This document shows positions 17,651-26,443 of a DNA stretch of 64,000 nt, in pieces. The stretch lies in the NCBI RefSeq assembly GCF_022012435.1, contig NZ_JAKLUA010000010.1, positions 1 to 64,000 of the forward strand. The letters are read 5' to 3'. Under the pieces are notes generated by a model, which did no database searches, had not been told where the DNA came from, and worked only from the letters and a program-made list of their open reading frames with translations. The stretch is from Bradyrhizobium zhengyangense (lineage in GTDB: Bacteria > Pseudomonadota > Alphaproteobacteria > Rhizobiales > Xanthobacteraceae). The first letter of the stretch is position 1. The number at the start of each line of letters is the position of its first letter. The position numbers were made by a program, and so were the translations under genes.

Positions 17651-18412
17651 TCACGCCGGCGTGATGTACTGTGCATGGGGTTGTTTTTCAGTGTCGTGTT
17701 CGTCGGTGAGTTCCGACAGCTCGTCCAGCACGAACCGCGCCGCGCTGAAATCATCATCCCTGAAGTAGATGCTGCGCGTGATGAGTACGGGAATGTGGGC
17801 TCGCGAGGCCGCGACCAGCCCGTTGGCGGAATCCTCGATCGCGACGCAATCCGAAGGCGCCAGCCTCAGCCGCGCCTGGACCTCGAGATAGACATCCGGC
17901 GCCGGCTTCTTGTGCCTGACATCATCGCCGGCAACGATCGCCTCGAAATCAAGAGCCCAGCCCGCCCCCAGCGCACGCGACAGCAGCGCATCGATATTGC
18001 CGTGCGAGGTCGTCGTCGCAATCGCGATCTGCTGCCTACGCGCCTTTGCAGCCGTGAGCAGCTCCGCCACGCCGGGCCTTAAGGGGCAGCAGCCGGTTTC
18101 GATCAGCTCGGCGTAATGCGCGGTCTTGATGCGGTGAAGCTCGGCGATATCGGCGTCCGACAAGGGCGAGGCGACCTGTTGCCTGGCGTGGAAGGCGCGG
18201 ATGCGCTCCTTACCGCCGGTCACCCGCAGCAGATCGCGGTAGGCGGCACGGTCCCAGTGCCAGTCGAGACCATGACGGGCGAAGGCGTGGTTGAAGGCGC
18301 GCCGGTGCAGTTCCTCGGTCTCGGCAAGCGTCCCGTCGACATCGAAGATCAGCGCGACCGCGTTCCGGATCAGTTCTGCTGCGCCCGCTGGAGCGATCGC
18401 TTCCGCCTGCAT
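17651..18412 (-). CDS. HAD-IA hydrolase, CbbY/beta-phosphoglucomutase-like phosphatase
   Basis: HAD-superfamily protein of 253 aa. FDVDGTLAETEELH carries the DxD nucleophile pair and is typical of the CbbY/PGMB branch. A four-helix cap (RVTGGKERIRAF) is followed by ATTTSHGN (motif II), the lysine in HKKPAPDVYLE and the closing DCVAIEDSANGL. It is probably a sugar-phosphate phosphatase; CbbY homologues act on xylulose-1,5-bisphosphate. The start with GGGAGG 8 nt upstream is preferred to an ATG 13 codons earlier. It is convergent with the NTF2-like gene. Confidence 0.87.
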   Translation of the reverse strand: MQAEAIAPAGAAELIRNAVALIFDVDGTLAETEELHRRAFNHAFARHGLDWHWDRAAYRDLLRVTGGKERIRAFHARQQVASPLSDADIAELHRIKTAHYAELIETGCCPLRPGVAELLTAAKARRQQIAIATTTSHGNIDALLSRALGAGWALDFEAIVAGDDVRHKKPAPDVYLEVQARLRLAPSDCVAIEDSANGLVAASRAHIPVLITRSIYFRDDDFSAARFVLDELSELTDEHDTEKQPHAQYITPA

Positions 18413-18554
18413 GGTCGACGCCTCCCGTGAACGGATGAGCATCGCCTGCACCGGCGGTCGCGTAAAATCGCAATATCTTTTGCCGGACCCAAAAATCTCT
18501 TATGAGCGAGGACGCGCGGGCTCGCGCGAACGGAACTCGGACCACGGAAGACGC

Positions 18555-19406
18555 ATGCGGCTCTTTATCCTCGGCCTCGGCTATAGCGCCCGGCACTTCA
18601 TCCGCAGGTTCAGCGGCAACTTCTCGCATGTCGCCGGCACGGTGCGCGATCCGGCCACGCGAGACGACCTCGTCGGCATCGAGCTGCATGGCTTTGCCGG
18701 CAGCCGCCCCGCTGACGCGACGGTCGACCTCATCCGCGAGGCCGATATCCTGCTCGTCTGCATCCCGCCCGGCAGCAGCGGCGACCCCGCACTCGCGGCG
18801 TTCGGCGATGTGCTGGCGGAGGGCTGCCGCAAGGTCATCTATCTCTCCACCATCGGCGTCTATGGCGATCACGCCGGCGGATGGGTCGACGAGAGCACGC
18901 CGCCGCAATCTTCCCTCGATCGCGCGCGGATGCGCGTCGCGGCGGAGCAGGCCTGGACGGAGACGGTGCACGGCAATGTTGCGATCCTACGGCTTGCCGG
19001 CATCTACGGACCTGGCCGCAACGCGCTGGTGACGCTGCATGGCGGCACCGCCCGGCGCATCATCAAGCCCGGCCAGGTCTTCAACCGCATCCATGTCGAT
19101 GACATCGCGAGCGCCATCATGGCCGCGATCAACCACAGAAATGGCGGCACCTGGAACATCTGCGACGACGAGCCCGCACCGCCGCAGGACGTGATCGCCT
19201 ATGCCGCGCAGCTGATGGGCATTGCACCGCCGGCCGAAGAAGCGTTCGCAACGGCCGACATGTCGGCAATGGCGCGCAGCTTCTATGCCAGCAGCGCCCG
19301 CGTCTCCAATGCGAAACTGAAGCGCCAGCTCGGCGTCACGCTGGCCTATCCGACCTATCGGCACGGCCTCGATGCGCTGTGGCGCGATGACGAATTGCGA
19401 AAGTAA
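18555..19406 (+). CDS. NAD(P)-dependent epimerase-like protein (YeeZ-like SDR)
   Basis: Atypical extended short-chain dehydrogenase of 283 aa. The nucleotide-binding start is MRLFILGLGYSARHF, then a VYLST-type region (VIYLSTIGVYGDH) and GIYGPGRNAL. RIHVDDIASAIMAA is the usual epimerase ligand loop. The family includes YeeZ and sugar-nucleotide epimerases; the substrate is unknown. GGAAG precedes the ATG. It is divergent from the HAD gene and ends in a shared bidirectional terminator. Confidence 0.85.
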   Translation: MRLFILGLGYSARHFIRRFSGNFSHVAGTVRDPATRDDLVGIELHGFAGSRPADATVDLIREADILLVCIPPGSSGDPALAAFGDVLAEGCRKVIYLSTIGVYGDHAGGWVDESTPPQSSLDRARMRVAAEQAWTETVHGNVAILRLAGIYGPGRNALVTLHGGTARRIIKPGQVFNRIHVDDIASAIMAAINHRNGGTWNICDDEPAPPQDVIAYAAQLMGIAPPAEEAFATADMSAMARSFYASSARVSNAKLKRQLGVTLAYPTYRHGLDALWRDDELRK

Positions 19407-19431
19407 GAGGGCGGCCAATCGGCCGCCCTCT
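19406..19431. terminator. Bidirectional terminator between epimerase and dienelactone hydrolase genes
   Basis: A perfect 11-bp stem (AGAGGGCGGCC / GGCCGCCCTCT) with loop AATC lies in the 37-nt gap between two convergent genes. It starts on the last base of the epimerase stop codon. It can serve both directions. Confidence 0.75.
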
Positions 19432-19443
19432 TCGAATTCGGCG

Positions 19444-20331
19444 TCAGCTCAGGACGCCATATTTCTTGAACCAGGCTTGCGCCTGCGCCCAGGCATCTTC
19501 CGCCGCTTCCTTGCGATAGCTGCCGCGATAGTCGGCATGGAAGCCGTGCGGCGCTTCCGGATAGATCTTGAACTCGGCCGTCTTCTTGTTCTCCGCGAGC
19601 GCGGCCTTGAGCTGCTCGACCTGGGCGACCGGAATGCCGGTGTCGGCGCCGCCATAGAGGCCGAGCACCGGCGCCTTCATCTCGGGCGCAAGCTGCATCG
19701 GGCTCTTCGGCCACAGCGGATTGGGCGCATCGACCGGCGGACCGTAGAAGGCGACGCCGGCCTTGAGCGTGCCACTATGGGCGGCATATTCCCAAACCGT
19801 GCGGCCACCGCGGCAGAATCCGATGATGCCGAGCTTGGCAGTGTCGCCGCCCTGCGATCCCGCCCAGGCCACCGTCGCATCGAGATCGGACAACAGCTCG
19901 GCGTCCGGCTTGGCGTTGACGACCGGCAGCAAGTCTTTGATGTCGGTGATCTTGGTGAGGTCCGTGCCCTTGCGGAAGTAATAGTCGGGCGCAACCGCAA
20001 AGGCGCCGAGCTTGGCGAGGCGCCGCGTCACATCCTTGATGTATTCGTGCAGGCCAAAGATCTCCATCGCGACGATGATCACCGGCGCCTTGGTGTTGCC
20101 GGTGGGCCGCGCAAAATAGGCCGGCATCTCCTCGGAACCGACCTTGATCTTGGCGTCGCCGGCCTGGAGGCCGCTGGTGTCGGTCGTGATCACCTCGGCG
20201 CGGACGGGACCTGCCGCAAGCGTGTAGCCGGCGGCGACGGCCGCGGTGGCGCTCATGAATCCGCGACGCGAGACCGGGGCGACTTTCGTCAACCCGACCA
20301 CGTCGGCCGCCATGGTGGTTTCAATGCTCAT
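19444..20331 (-). CDS. Dienelactone hydrolase family protein, Tat-exported
   Basis: Alpha/beta-hydrolase of 295 aa. A twin-arginine signal (SRRGFMSATAAVAAG, from about residue 21) predicts a periplasmic enzyme. The catalytic triad is visible: nucleophile Cys173 in GFCRGG, Asp in GGADTGIP and His in APHGFH. The family opens cyclic enol-lactones, but exported members act on various esters, so the substrate is open. GGAAGG upstream supports the ATG at 20331; the open frame reaches 20418. Confidence 0.88.
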   Translation of the reverse strand: MSIETTMAADVVGLTKVAPVSRRGFMSATAAVAAGYTLAAGPVRAEVITTDTSGLQAGDAKIKVGSEEMPAYFARPTGNTKAPVIIVAMEIFGLHEYIKDVTRRLAKLGAFAVAPDYYFRKGTDLTKITDIKDLLPVVNAKPDAELLSDLDATVAWAGSQGGDTAKLGIIGFCRGGRTVWEYAAHSGTLKAGVAFYGPPVDAPNPLWPKSPMQLAPEMKAPVLGLYGGADTGIPVAQVEQLKAALAENKKTAEFKIYPEAPHGFHADYRGSYRKEAAEDAWAQAQAWFKKYGVLS

Positions 20332-20445
20332 TGGTCGATCCTTCCTGATGCCTTGCCCTAGTATCTTGCCCTGATCCTTCAGGCGACGCATTCGCCGACA
20401 ATTGCCGCCGAAACGCAAATCACCAGCCTGCGAGCTTTCGCCCGG

Positions 20446-21738
20446 TCAGGTTCTCCGGGTCTTCGCCGGCGCGGTCTCGGGCATCAGGCTCATCGCCACA
20501 AGCCCGACGATCCCCGCGAGCAGCAGGTACCAGGCCGGCGCCAGCGGATCTCCGGTGACATGGAGCAACCAGGTGACCACGAGTTGCGCCGTGCCGCCAA
20601 AGCTTGCGATCGCAACCGCATAGACGGTAGCGAATACGCCGCCACGGATGTTCTGAGGCAGCGCCTCGGAGAACGTCGCATAGAAGGCCGTGAACGGCAG
20701 CGAGCCGATGACGGAGAGCAGGCCGAAGCCAGCCAGCAGCGACAATGTGCCGGGCACATGGACGATCCAAAGGAAGACCGGATAGGTCAGCAGCAGCGCT
20801 GCGAGCTGCGGCCAGATCATCACCGGTTTGCGGCCGAGACGATCAGCCAGCCCGCCGCCAACCAGCGCGCCCACGAACTGAATGCCGTTGCTGACGAGCG
20901 AAACCGCAAACGCCAGGGTCGACGAGACATGCAGCGTGTTCTGCGCATAGGTCGTCATGTATTGCGTGACATAGGTCGAGATCGTGCCGCTGGCCAGAAC
21001 CATCAGCGCCAGCATGATCAGGCCGATGTGACGGCGGGCCAGCGAGAGCTGGCCCGTGCTTTCCTTCGCCACGATTCCGGCTTCCGCCTGCGGGATGGTC
21101 TCCGGCAAGGTCCGACGCATCCAGACGCCGAACGGCAGGCAGACCGCGCCGATCAGAAAGGCCACCCGCCAGCCATAGAGGTCGAGCATCTCCGGTGCCA
21201 TGGTCTTGCTGAGGATCACACCGACCAGGGCGCCTGCCGTCGCCGCGATCTCCTGGCTCGCCGGCTGCCATGCCACCACCAGCGCCCGATGTTCAGGCGG
21301 CGCGATCTCGATCAGATAGGCGGTGGTGGGCCCGACCTCGCCGCCGAGTGCAAAACCCTGCACCAAGCGGGCCGCGATCACGATGACCGGCGCAGCAAGC
21401 CCGATCGAATTGTAGGACGGCGTGAACGTGATGGTCAGGATCGCAACCCCCATCAGCGCGAAGCTCAGCAGCATGGCCGGCCGCCGGCCGACCCGGTCGG
21501 AATAGATCCCAAGCACGATGCCGCCGATCGGCCGCGTCAAGAAGCCCGCGCCGAAGGTCGCCAATGACAACATCAGGCTGCCGTACTCGCTGCCGGTTGG
21601 GAAAAAGGTGTGGCCAATCTGGATCGCGAAGAAGCTGTACGTGATGAAGTCGTAGAACTCGAGCATGTTGCCGACAGTGGCAGCCAGCGCGGCGCGTCTA
21701 ACGCTGAACGGTTCGATTTGCTCTGTTCCTAACGACAC
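20446..21738 (-). CDS. MFS transporter, metabolite:H+ symporter (MHS) type
   Basis: Inner-membrane transporter of 430 aa with about twelve hydrophobic segments. GNMLEFYDFITYSFF near the N-terminus and YSDRVGRRPAML between helices 2 and 3 are hallmarks of the MHS/ProP-ShiA branch. GGEVGPTTAYLIEIAP is the conserved helix-5 region. Such proteins import small carboxylates or betaine-like compounds with protons; the substrate here is unknown. It stands alone, 115 nt upstream of the dienelactone hydrolase gene on the same strand, and could share its transcript. Confidence 0.88.
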   Translation of the reverse strand: MSLGTEQIEPFSVRRAALAATVGNMLEFYDFITYSFFAIQIGHTFFPTGSEYGSLMLSLATFGAGFLTRPIGGIVLGIYSDRVGRRPAMLLSFALMGVAILTITFTPSYNSIGLAAPVIVIAARLVQGFALGGEVGPTTAYLIEIAPPEHRALVVAWQPASQEIAATAGALVGVILSKTMAPEMLDLYGWRVAFLIGAVCLPFGVWMRRTLPETIPQAEAGIVAKESTGQLSLARRHIGLIMLALMVLASGTISTYVTQYMTTYAQNTLHVSSTLAFAVSLVSNGIQFVGALVGGGLADRLGRKPVMIWPQLAALLLTYPVFLWIVHVPGTLSLLAGFGLLSVIGSLPFTAFYATFSEALPQNIRGGVFATVYAVAIASFGGTAQLVVTWLLHVTGDPLAPAWYLLLAGIVGLVAMSLMPETAPAKTRRT

Positions 21739-22177
21739 TTGTGAATTTCCCGGTACGATTGTGTGCCCGATTTAACCGGGTAGCCGCATTGCGTCGCAAC
21801 ATCCATTAACCGAAAAAAGGGGTTCTCGCGCCCCGCACCGTCCCGTCCCGAGTTGCACATTGTGTGCAGCTTCGCGCAATTCGAAACGTTTCAATGCAAA
21901 AAACGGGCGCGATCGTGGCCGCAGCGACACATGATGTTGCCCGAAGACAGCGGGCCCGCGCTATTTGACTGAAATTTTCAGATCAGTCGAGCCTTGCAGT
22001 TTACTCGAACTTTCTTTGTGACGATCTAGTTCCACTCGCGAATGTTCCATCTCCAGAACGGAGAGAACCAAGCGCGGCATGTCATTCGTCTCGCGCGAAT
22101 CAACGCTCATTCTGACCTGCAGCGATTGCGCCCTCGAACGCTCAATTGAATAAAGCTTTATCCGATCTGGCATTGAA
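21739..22177. other. Divergent intergenic region, MFS gene / marR
   Basis: About 440 nt, more AT-rich than its neighbours, and presumably holding both promoters. A 70-codon minus frame (21961-22173) exists but has no Shine-Dalgarno and non-GC-rich third positions. I see no clear operator. Confidence 0.5.
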
Positions 22178-22756
22178 ATGAATTTGGCTCGCGAAGCGAT
22201 TGAATTGTTGGGACAGGTGGCGCGGATCCTGTGGTTTGAAGGCACCAAGCATGGCATGCGCGATCGCGAGTGGATGGCGCTGCGTTTCCTCTCCCGTGCG
22301 AACCGGTTCTCACGGACGCCTTCGGCGCTGGCAAGCTATATCGGTACGACGCGCGGCACCGCCTCGTTCATCATCGGCGAGCTCGAACGTCTCGGTTACG
22401 TGGAGCGAACACGCTCGTCCAAGGACAAGCGCTCGGTCATGCTGAGCGTGACGCAGCAGGGCAAGAAGTTTCTTGCGCGCGATGCGGTCAACGGCTTGGC
22501 CGACGCCTTCGCCGTCCTCGATGACGACAGCAAGCTCCGCTTTCGCGACACGTTGCGACACGTGCTCGATCAGGCGGATGCCGCCGAACAGAGGCATCAT
22601 ACCGACGTCTGCAAGCGATGCATCTTCCTGCGGGAGGATCGCACCGCTTCCGAGAACAAGTCGACAGTCGAGTTCACCTGCCGGCTGTTTCGTGCCTCGA
22701 TCGCCGAGGCCGAGATCGAGCTGCTATGCACCAGCTTCGAGCATCACCGACAATAG
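22178..22756 (+). CDS. MarR family regulator with C-terminal cysteine set (copy 1)
   Basis: Regulator of 192 aa. The winged HTH spans about residues 35-105: FSRTPSALASYIGTTRGTAS is the recognition part and the wing contains SKDKRSVMLSVT. Unusual for MarR, the C-terminus carries DVCKRCIFL, then EFTCRLFRAS and ELLCTSFE, i.e. a CxxC plus two more cysteines. The same arrangement is in the paralogue at 61175, on the far side of the flagellar locus. A metal- or redox-responsive switch is plausible but unproven. No good Shine-Dalgarno is visible; the start is set by alignment with the paralogue. Confidence 0.87.
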   Translation: MNLAREAIELLGQVARILWFEGTKHGMRDREWMALRFLSRANRFSRTPSALASYIGTTRGTASFIIGELERLGYVERTRSSKDKRSVMLSVTQQGKKFLARDAVNGLADAFAVLDDDSKLRFRDTLRHVLDQADAAEQRHHTDVCKRCIFLREDRTASENKSTVEFTCRLFRASIAEAEIELLCTSFEHHRQ

Positions 22757-22769
22757 AAGCGTCCGCCGC

Positions 22770-23705
22770 TTACTTGCGCGCCGAATAGACGACACCCCCG
22801 CCGCTGGTTTCCACCACGAGACGGCCGTTCTCGTTCCTGATCTCCTCGATCCGACCGAGATTTGGGACCTGCTGGCCGAGCACGGCCTCGACGACGCCGT
22901 TCGGGCCCTGCAAGATCGCAATGCCCTCATAGGCCTGGCGGACCGACCAGCCCTTGACAACCTTCCGCGGCGCTGAGCTCCGCTCGACCGGAGCCACCGA
23001 GCCCGTGGTCTCCGGCGCGGCAACCGACGCCATCACCGGCATCGCTGGCGACGGCTGCGCGGCGACTTGCACCGGCGCCTGGATTTGGGCCTGAGCAAGC
23101 CGGTCGAGCTTCGCCGTCGAAGACGAGCTGACCCGCTCGATACGATCCAGATTCTCGGCAAACCGGCCGAAACGATCGCTGGTTGCCTTGCTCGACTGAT
23201 CGACCGCGGTGCGCAGGCCATCGAGATTCTCCGATACGCCGGACAATTGCTTGCGCAGCTGGGCGACCGTGTCGCGCAGATTCCTGATCTCCGCATTGGC
23301 CGCGACATTGGTCTGGCCCGGCTGCGTCGTGAGATAGGCGATGACGCCGGTGCACGCGCAAACCACCAGAATGGCGGCAACCGCCAATGTCGCGAGCGGC
23401 GCGACCCATGTGGGGCGCGGCGGCGGCGACTTGGCCACGATCACCGCCGGCTTGATCACCACCGGCGCAGGTTTCGGTATTGCCATCTTATCAAGGCGCG
23501 CCTTGGCACGAATGCGCTTCAATCCCTCGAGCGCCTCTTTCGCTGCGGCTTCGTCGCTCGACACTGATGCAGGCTTCGCCCCTGCCGCGGGCTTGGCCGC
23601 GCGCGCATTACTATTGGGCTTTGTATCGCGTGTTTCCGGAGCAGGCTTCGCCGCAGCGGTCAAATCCGCCGCTTCAGCGGGACGCGTTTTTCCATCGGAC
23701 AACAT
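22770..23705 (-). CDS. Hypothetical single-helix membrane protein with coiled coil
   Basis: Protein of 311 aa that I do not recognise. It has an Ala/Pro/Lys-rich cytoplasmic N-terminus (about 1-100), one transmembrane helix (about 101-124), then a coiled-coil region (NLRDTVAQLRKQLSGVSENL and onward). A Pro/Ala linker leads to a compact C-terminal domain (VRQAYEGIAILQGPNGVVEA) that ends VVYSARK. The C-terminal domain is therefore probably periplasmic. The chosen ATG has GGAG 9 nt upstream; the frame runs 33 codons further. It is convergent with marR copy 1. The two CGAAGCT repeats upstream resemble the flagellar box. Confidence 0.7.
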   Translation of the reverse strand: MLSDGKTRPAEAADLTAAAKPAPETRDTKPNSNARAAKPAAGAKPASVSSDEAAAKEALEGLKRIRAKARLDKMAIPKPAPVVIKPAVIVAKSPPPRPTWVAPLATLAVAAILVVCACTGVIAYLTTQPGQTNVAANAEIRNLRDTVAQLRKQLSGVSENLDGLRTAVDQSSKATSDRFGRFAENLDRIERVSSSSTAKLDRLAQAQIQAPVQVAAQPSPAMPVMASVAAPETTGSVAPVERSSAPRKVVKGWSVRQAYEGIAILQGPNGVVEAVLGQQVPNLGRIEEIRNENGRLVVETSGGGVVYSARK

Positions 23706-24516
23706 TTGAAAATGCTCCGTTCGTTTCGATCCGTCGAACGAAGCTAGTTGGCGAAGCTTGCCTGAAACGTGCGCATCGGAAATCTTTCGTCGCGCGTGAT
23801 GCACGCGCGAGCCTGACGCATCATGCGTGAGTCAAAAGTGCGACTCGAAAGACACACACTCGCCAAGATTTTGCCAAGCTGGAGTCGCGCCGCCATACGT
23901 GAGTCGAATTGTCGCACGCGAGTGCACGACCAAGAGAGTCAATCCGGGGTTGAAAATCCTCGGTACGATGGCGCGGTGACACGACTCAAAATGGCTTTAT
24001 TTATACGGGCATAGGAACTTTATAACCGCCACGGTGCAAAACTGGTTCGGAATTCAAATCAACTGATACGTTCGAACATACAAAGAAACAACTGGAAACA
24101 AACCAACAGCATCAAGCACACGTAGCAAACGCTTTGTTCCGCACGCTTGATCGGAAATCGGCAATTGTTACGGTCTGTCTCAAGTGATTCTCGCCCGTTG
24201 GCGAGGAGATCGACTGAGTTCAGTGGCGTTCGGACGCGGTGAGCAACGTAACGCAACTGTACCAGGTCGCGGTCTCAATCCGCCCCGCAAGGTGATCCGT
24301 AAGACACCCGCCGGGCTTCACGCAGTAAGCGTTCAGTATCGAGTCGAAGTAGCAGGCCCACACACGTGGGCACTGAATGCGTAGGGCTGCCCGCGAATAT
24401 CGAAACCACAATAACGGTTCGCGGGAGGGAATATCGTCAAACAGCATGGCTGCCGAGCCGGGGCATCACAACAAACCTCCCGGCCACAGCAAGTGCGAAA
24501 CAGGGGCGAAAGACTG
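23706..24516. other. Long divergent intergenic region upstream of ftcR
   Basis: About 810 nt without a convincing gene and visibly AT-richer than average, as expected for an extended regulatory region. It contains an imperfect dyad CGTTTCGA-TCCG-TCGAACG (23722-23741), direct CGAAGCT copies at 23739 and 23752, and two related segments beginning CATGCGTGAGTC (23822) and CATACGTGAGTC (23894). The ftcR promoter should lie towards the right end. Confidence 0.5.
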
Positions 24517-25287
24517 ATGTATATTATCGTTGATGATCGCGAGAGCGTCACGAACAGCTACGTAGGAGGGCTCGTTCGCGAAGGCGTATCGTCGATCGGC
24601 TTCTCCTCCGGAGAATTCTGGGACTGGCTGCAATCCGCGAGTGAATCGGACCTGGCAGCCGTCGATGCCTTCCTTCTGGGGGACTGCGATGCCCGCGGAA
24701 GCCTTCCACGGGCGATGCGCAAGCGGTCTACGGCTCCGATCATCGCCATGAGTGGCCAGAAGATGCTCAAGAACACGCTGGAGCTGTTCGAATCCGGCGT
24801 GGACGACGTCGTCCACGTTCCGATCCATCTGCGTGAGATCCTCGCCCGAACGGCCGCGATCGCTCGCCGCCGGGTGGGCGAGTTGCCGAGGCCCTGCGAG
24901 ACCAGGATCCAGGTCTTCTTCAACGGACGTGACCCCGAGATCGCGGGCCACGCCTTGACGCTGCCCCGCCGCGAACTGCGCATTCTCGAATATATGGTCA
25001 GCAACCACGGCAAGTGGATCACCAAGACGCAGATCTTCAACGCGGTCTATGGCATCTTTGAATCCACCTTCGACGAGAGCGTGATCGAGAGTCACGTCAG
25101 CAAGCTGCGCAAGAAGCTCCGCGACCGCCTCGGTTTCGATGCGATCGTGGCCCGCCGCTATGTCGGATACCGGCTCAACATCCCGGCCAATGAGACCATC
25201 GACGAGCCGATGCAGGAGCTCGACGAAGTCGGCATCCTCCTGAACCGGGCCCATGCCGCCCCGGCGGCCTACCCGGCCGGCAACTGA
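24517..25287 (+). CDS. ftcR: Flagellar master regulator, orphan OmpR-type response regulator (FtcR/Rem/LafR)
   Basis: Transcription factor of 256 aa: an N-terminal receiver-like domain (1-120) and a C-terminal OmpR-type winged helix (about 140-235, with LPRRELRILEYMVSNHGKWI and ESHVSKLRKKLRDRLGF). It matches the FtcR (Brucella) / Rem (Sinorhizobium) / LafR (Bradyrhizobium) family that switches on flagellar operons. The receiver is degenerate: the usual KP motif reads VP (DDVVHVPIH) and no clear acceptor Asp sits at the normal position, so activity is probably phosphorylation-independent. The ATG follows GGGGCGAA. It is single and convergent with the FliL-like gene. Confidence 0.92.
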   Translation: MYIIVDDRESVTNSYVGGLVREGVSSIGFSSGEFWDWLQSASESDLAAVDAFLLGDCDARGSLPRAMRKRSTAPIIAMSGQKMLKNTLELFESGVDDVVHVPIHLREILARTAAIARRRVGELPRPCETRIQVFFNGRDPEIAGHALTLPRRELRILEYMVSNHGKWITKTQIFNAVYGIFESTFDESVIESHVSKLRKKLRDRLGFDAIVARRYVGYRLNIPANETIDEPMQELDEVGILLNRAHAAPAAYPAGN

Positions 25288-25315
25288 AGCAGCGAGCCCG
25301 GCTCACAAACGACCA

Positions 25316-25357
25316 CCGGCCCCTGCGGGACGCTCCCGCAGGGGCCGGTTTGCTTTT
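25316..25357 (+). terminator. Strong intrinsic terminator after ftcR
   Basis: A perfect 15-bp stem (arms beginning CCGGCCCCTG and ending AGGGGCCGG) with a 3-nt loop is followed by TTTGCTTTT. It sits 28 nt after the ftcR stop, between convergent genes. Confidence 0.9.
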
Positions 25358-25404
25358 AACGGCAGAGATGTCGTGCTGCCGGCGCGACTTCGCGGACCAG
25401 CGCA

Positions 25405-25863
25405 CTACGGCTTCTTCTGGAATTCTTCCTTGGAGACGTAGTTGAAGTCCTCGACCAGGACGTCCTGGACGACGTCGGCCTGCATGCGCTCGTTGACGCG
25501 CTGCTTGATCACCGAGGTGAGGCCGGAGAGATCGTAACGGGCAAGCTTCCTGAAATCGAGCTTGTCGTCAGCGTAGATCCTGCGGAAGGCCTCGTCGACG
25601 ACGAACGGCTCCGGCGGGACGGTCAGCTGGTGCATAGTCTTCGCCTCGACGGTGTAGACGAAGCGCGCGACGATGTAGCCCTGCACGGCGCCGCCCTCGA
25701 CCATGGGCACGCTCAGCGCCCGCGTCTTCTGGTATTGCAGTCCGTCGAGATATTCGTCCTTCGCGGGCAGCAGGCTGCCATTTTCCTTCCAATAGGCAAC
25801 GCCGTAGCTCGTGCCCGCGGTAAGGATGCATACCCAGAGCCCGGCCAGCACCAGCTTGATCAT
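25405..25863 (-). CDS. Membrane-anchored flagellar-locus protein, FliL-like
   Basis: Protein of 152 aa with an N-terminal membrane anchor (about residues 4-22) and a C-terminal extracytoplasmic domain with YIVARFVYTVEA and DVVQDVLVEDFNYV. FliL proteins have this layout and size and stabilise stators around the rotor, but a classical fliL is already present at 46921-47364. This may be a second FliL-like protein or a lineage-specific relative. It is the last gene of the left-reading block; its ATG overlaps the preceding stop by 4 bp. Confidence 0.7.
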   Translation of the reverse strand: MIKLVLAGLWVCILTAGTSYGVAYWKENGSLLPAKDEYLDGLQYQKTRALSVPMVEGGAVQGYIVARFVYTVEAKTMHQLTVPPEPFVVDEAFRRIYADDKLDFRKLARYDLSGLTSVIKQRVNERMQADVVQDVLVEDFNYVSKEEFQKKP

Positions 25864-26399
25864 TTTCCGTCCTGCGCTGCGCGACCGGTGTACGTGCCGT
25901 CGGATTCAGCCTCCTTGATCGCCCTGACGATGATGCTCGCGACCTCGCGCACGGCGTCATAGTGCATCTCGAGCAGAGAGCGGTTTCGCTCGAGTTTCTC
26001 GCGCAGCCGCTGGATCTCCTCGGTGATTTCGATTTCTCGGCCGAGATGCATCCGCGCCCGCATCAGCCGGACGAATTCCAGCATGCTCCGGCTCTTGCGC
26101 GCGCTGAAATCGTCGAAATCGACCTTCTGCCCCGTCGCGAGCGCAGTGGTCTCCTCCTCGATGATGTCTTCGAGCCGGCGAATGGCGACCAGCAATCCGG
26201 CGACCTCTTCGGACCGCATCGCCTCCAACCTTGCCGCATCGGCATCGTCGGGCGTCATGCCGCTGCCGACATCAGGCAGGAGCGCCGGCAACAGAACGTC
26301 GCGCGGCTCAGCCTCCGTCACGGCCTCGATGTCCAGGACGTGTTGCTCAACGACCGGCTGCTCCATCACCTGGGTCGTCGCGCCTTGTTCTACCTGCAT
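25860..26399 (-). CDS. Coiled-coil flagellar chaperone candidate (FlgN-like)
   Basis: Soluble protein of 179 aa, mostly helical, with heptad-rich stretches (LVAIRRLEDIIEEETTALA and EITEEIQRLREKLERNRSLL). FlgN-type chaperones, which escort the hook-filament junction proteins FlgK and FlgL, have this architecture, and this position after flgJ-type genes is common in alphaproteobacterial clusters. The identification is by shape and context, not by a clear motif. The ATG at 26399 follows GAGGGGTG; the frame opens 6 codons earlier at a TTG. The stop overlaps the FliL-like start. Confidence 0.6.
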   Translation of the reverse strand: MQVEQGATTQVMEQPVVEQHVLDIEAVTEAEPRDVLLPALLPDVGSGMTPDDADAARLEAMRSEEVAGLLVAIRRLEDIIEEETTALATGQKVDFDDFSARKSRSMLEFVRLMRARMHLGREIEITEEIQRLREKLERNRSLLEMHYDAVREVASIIVRAIKEAESDGTYTGRAAQDGK

Positions 26400-26443
26400 A
26401 GCAAATTCACCCCTCAAATTTCGTCACCCATGTCCCAGATTCA

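Noticed and set aside
21961..22173. A 70-codon minus-strand frame abutting marR copy 1
   Set aside because: No Shine-Dalgarno, third codon positions not GC-rich, and it covers the divergent promoter region.
23823..24014. A 63-codon plus frame in the region before ftcR
   Set aside because: Starts inside the GTGAGTC repeats, lacks a ribosome site and shows no protein-like pattern.
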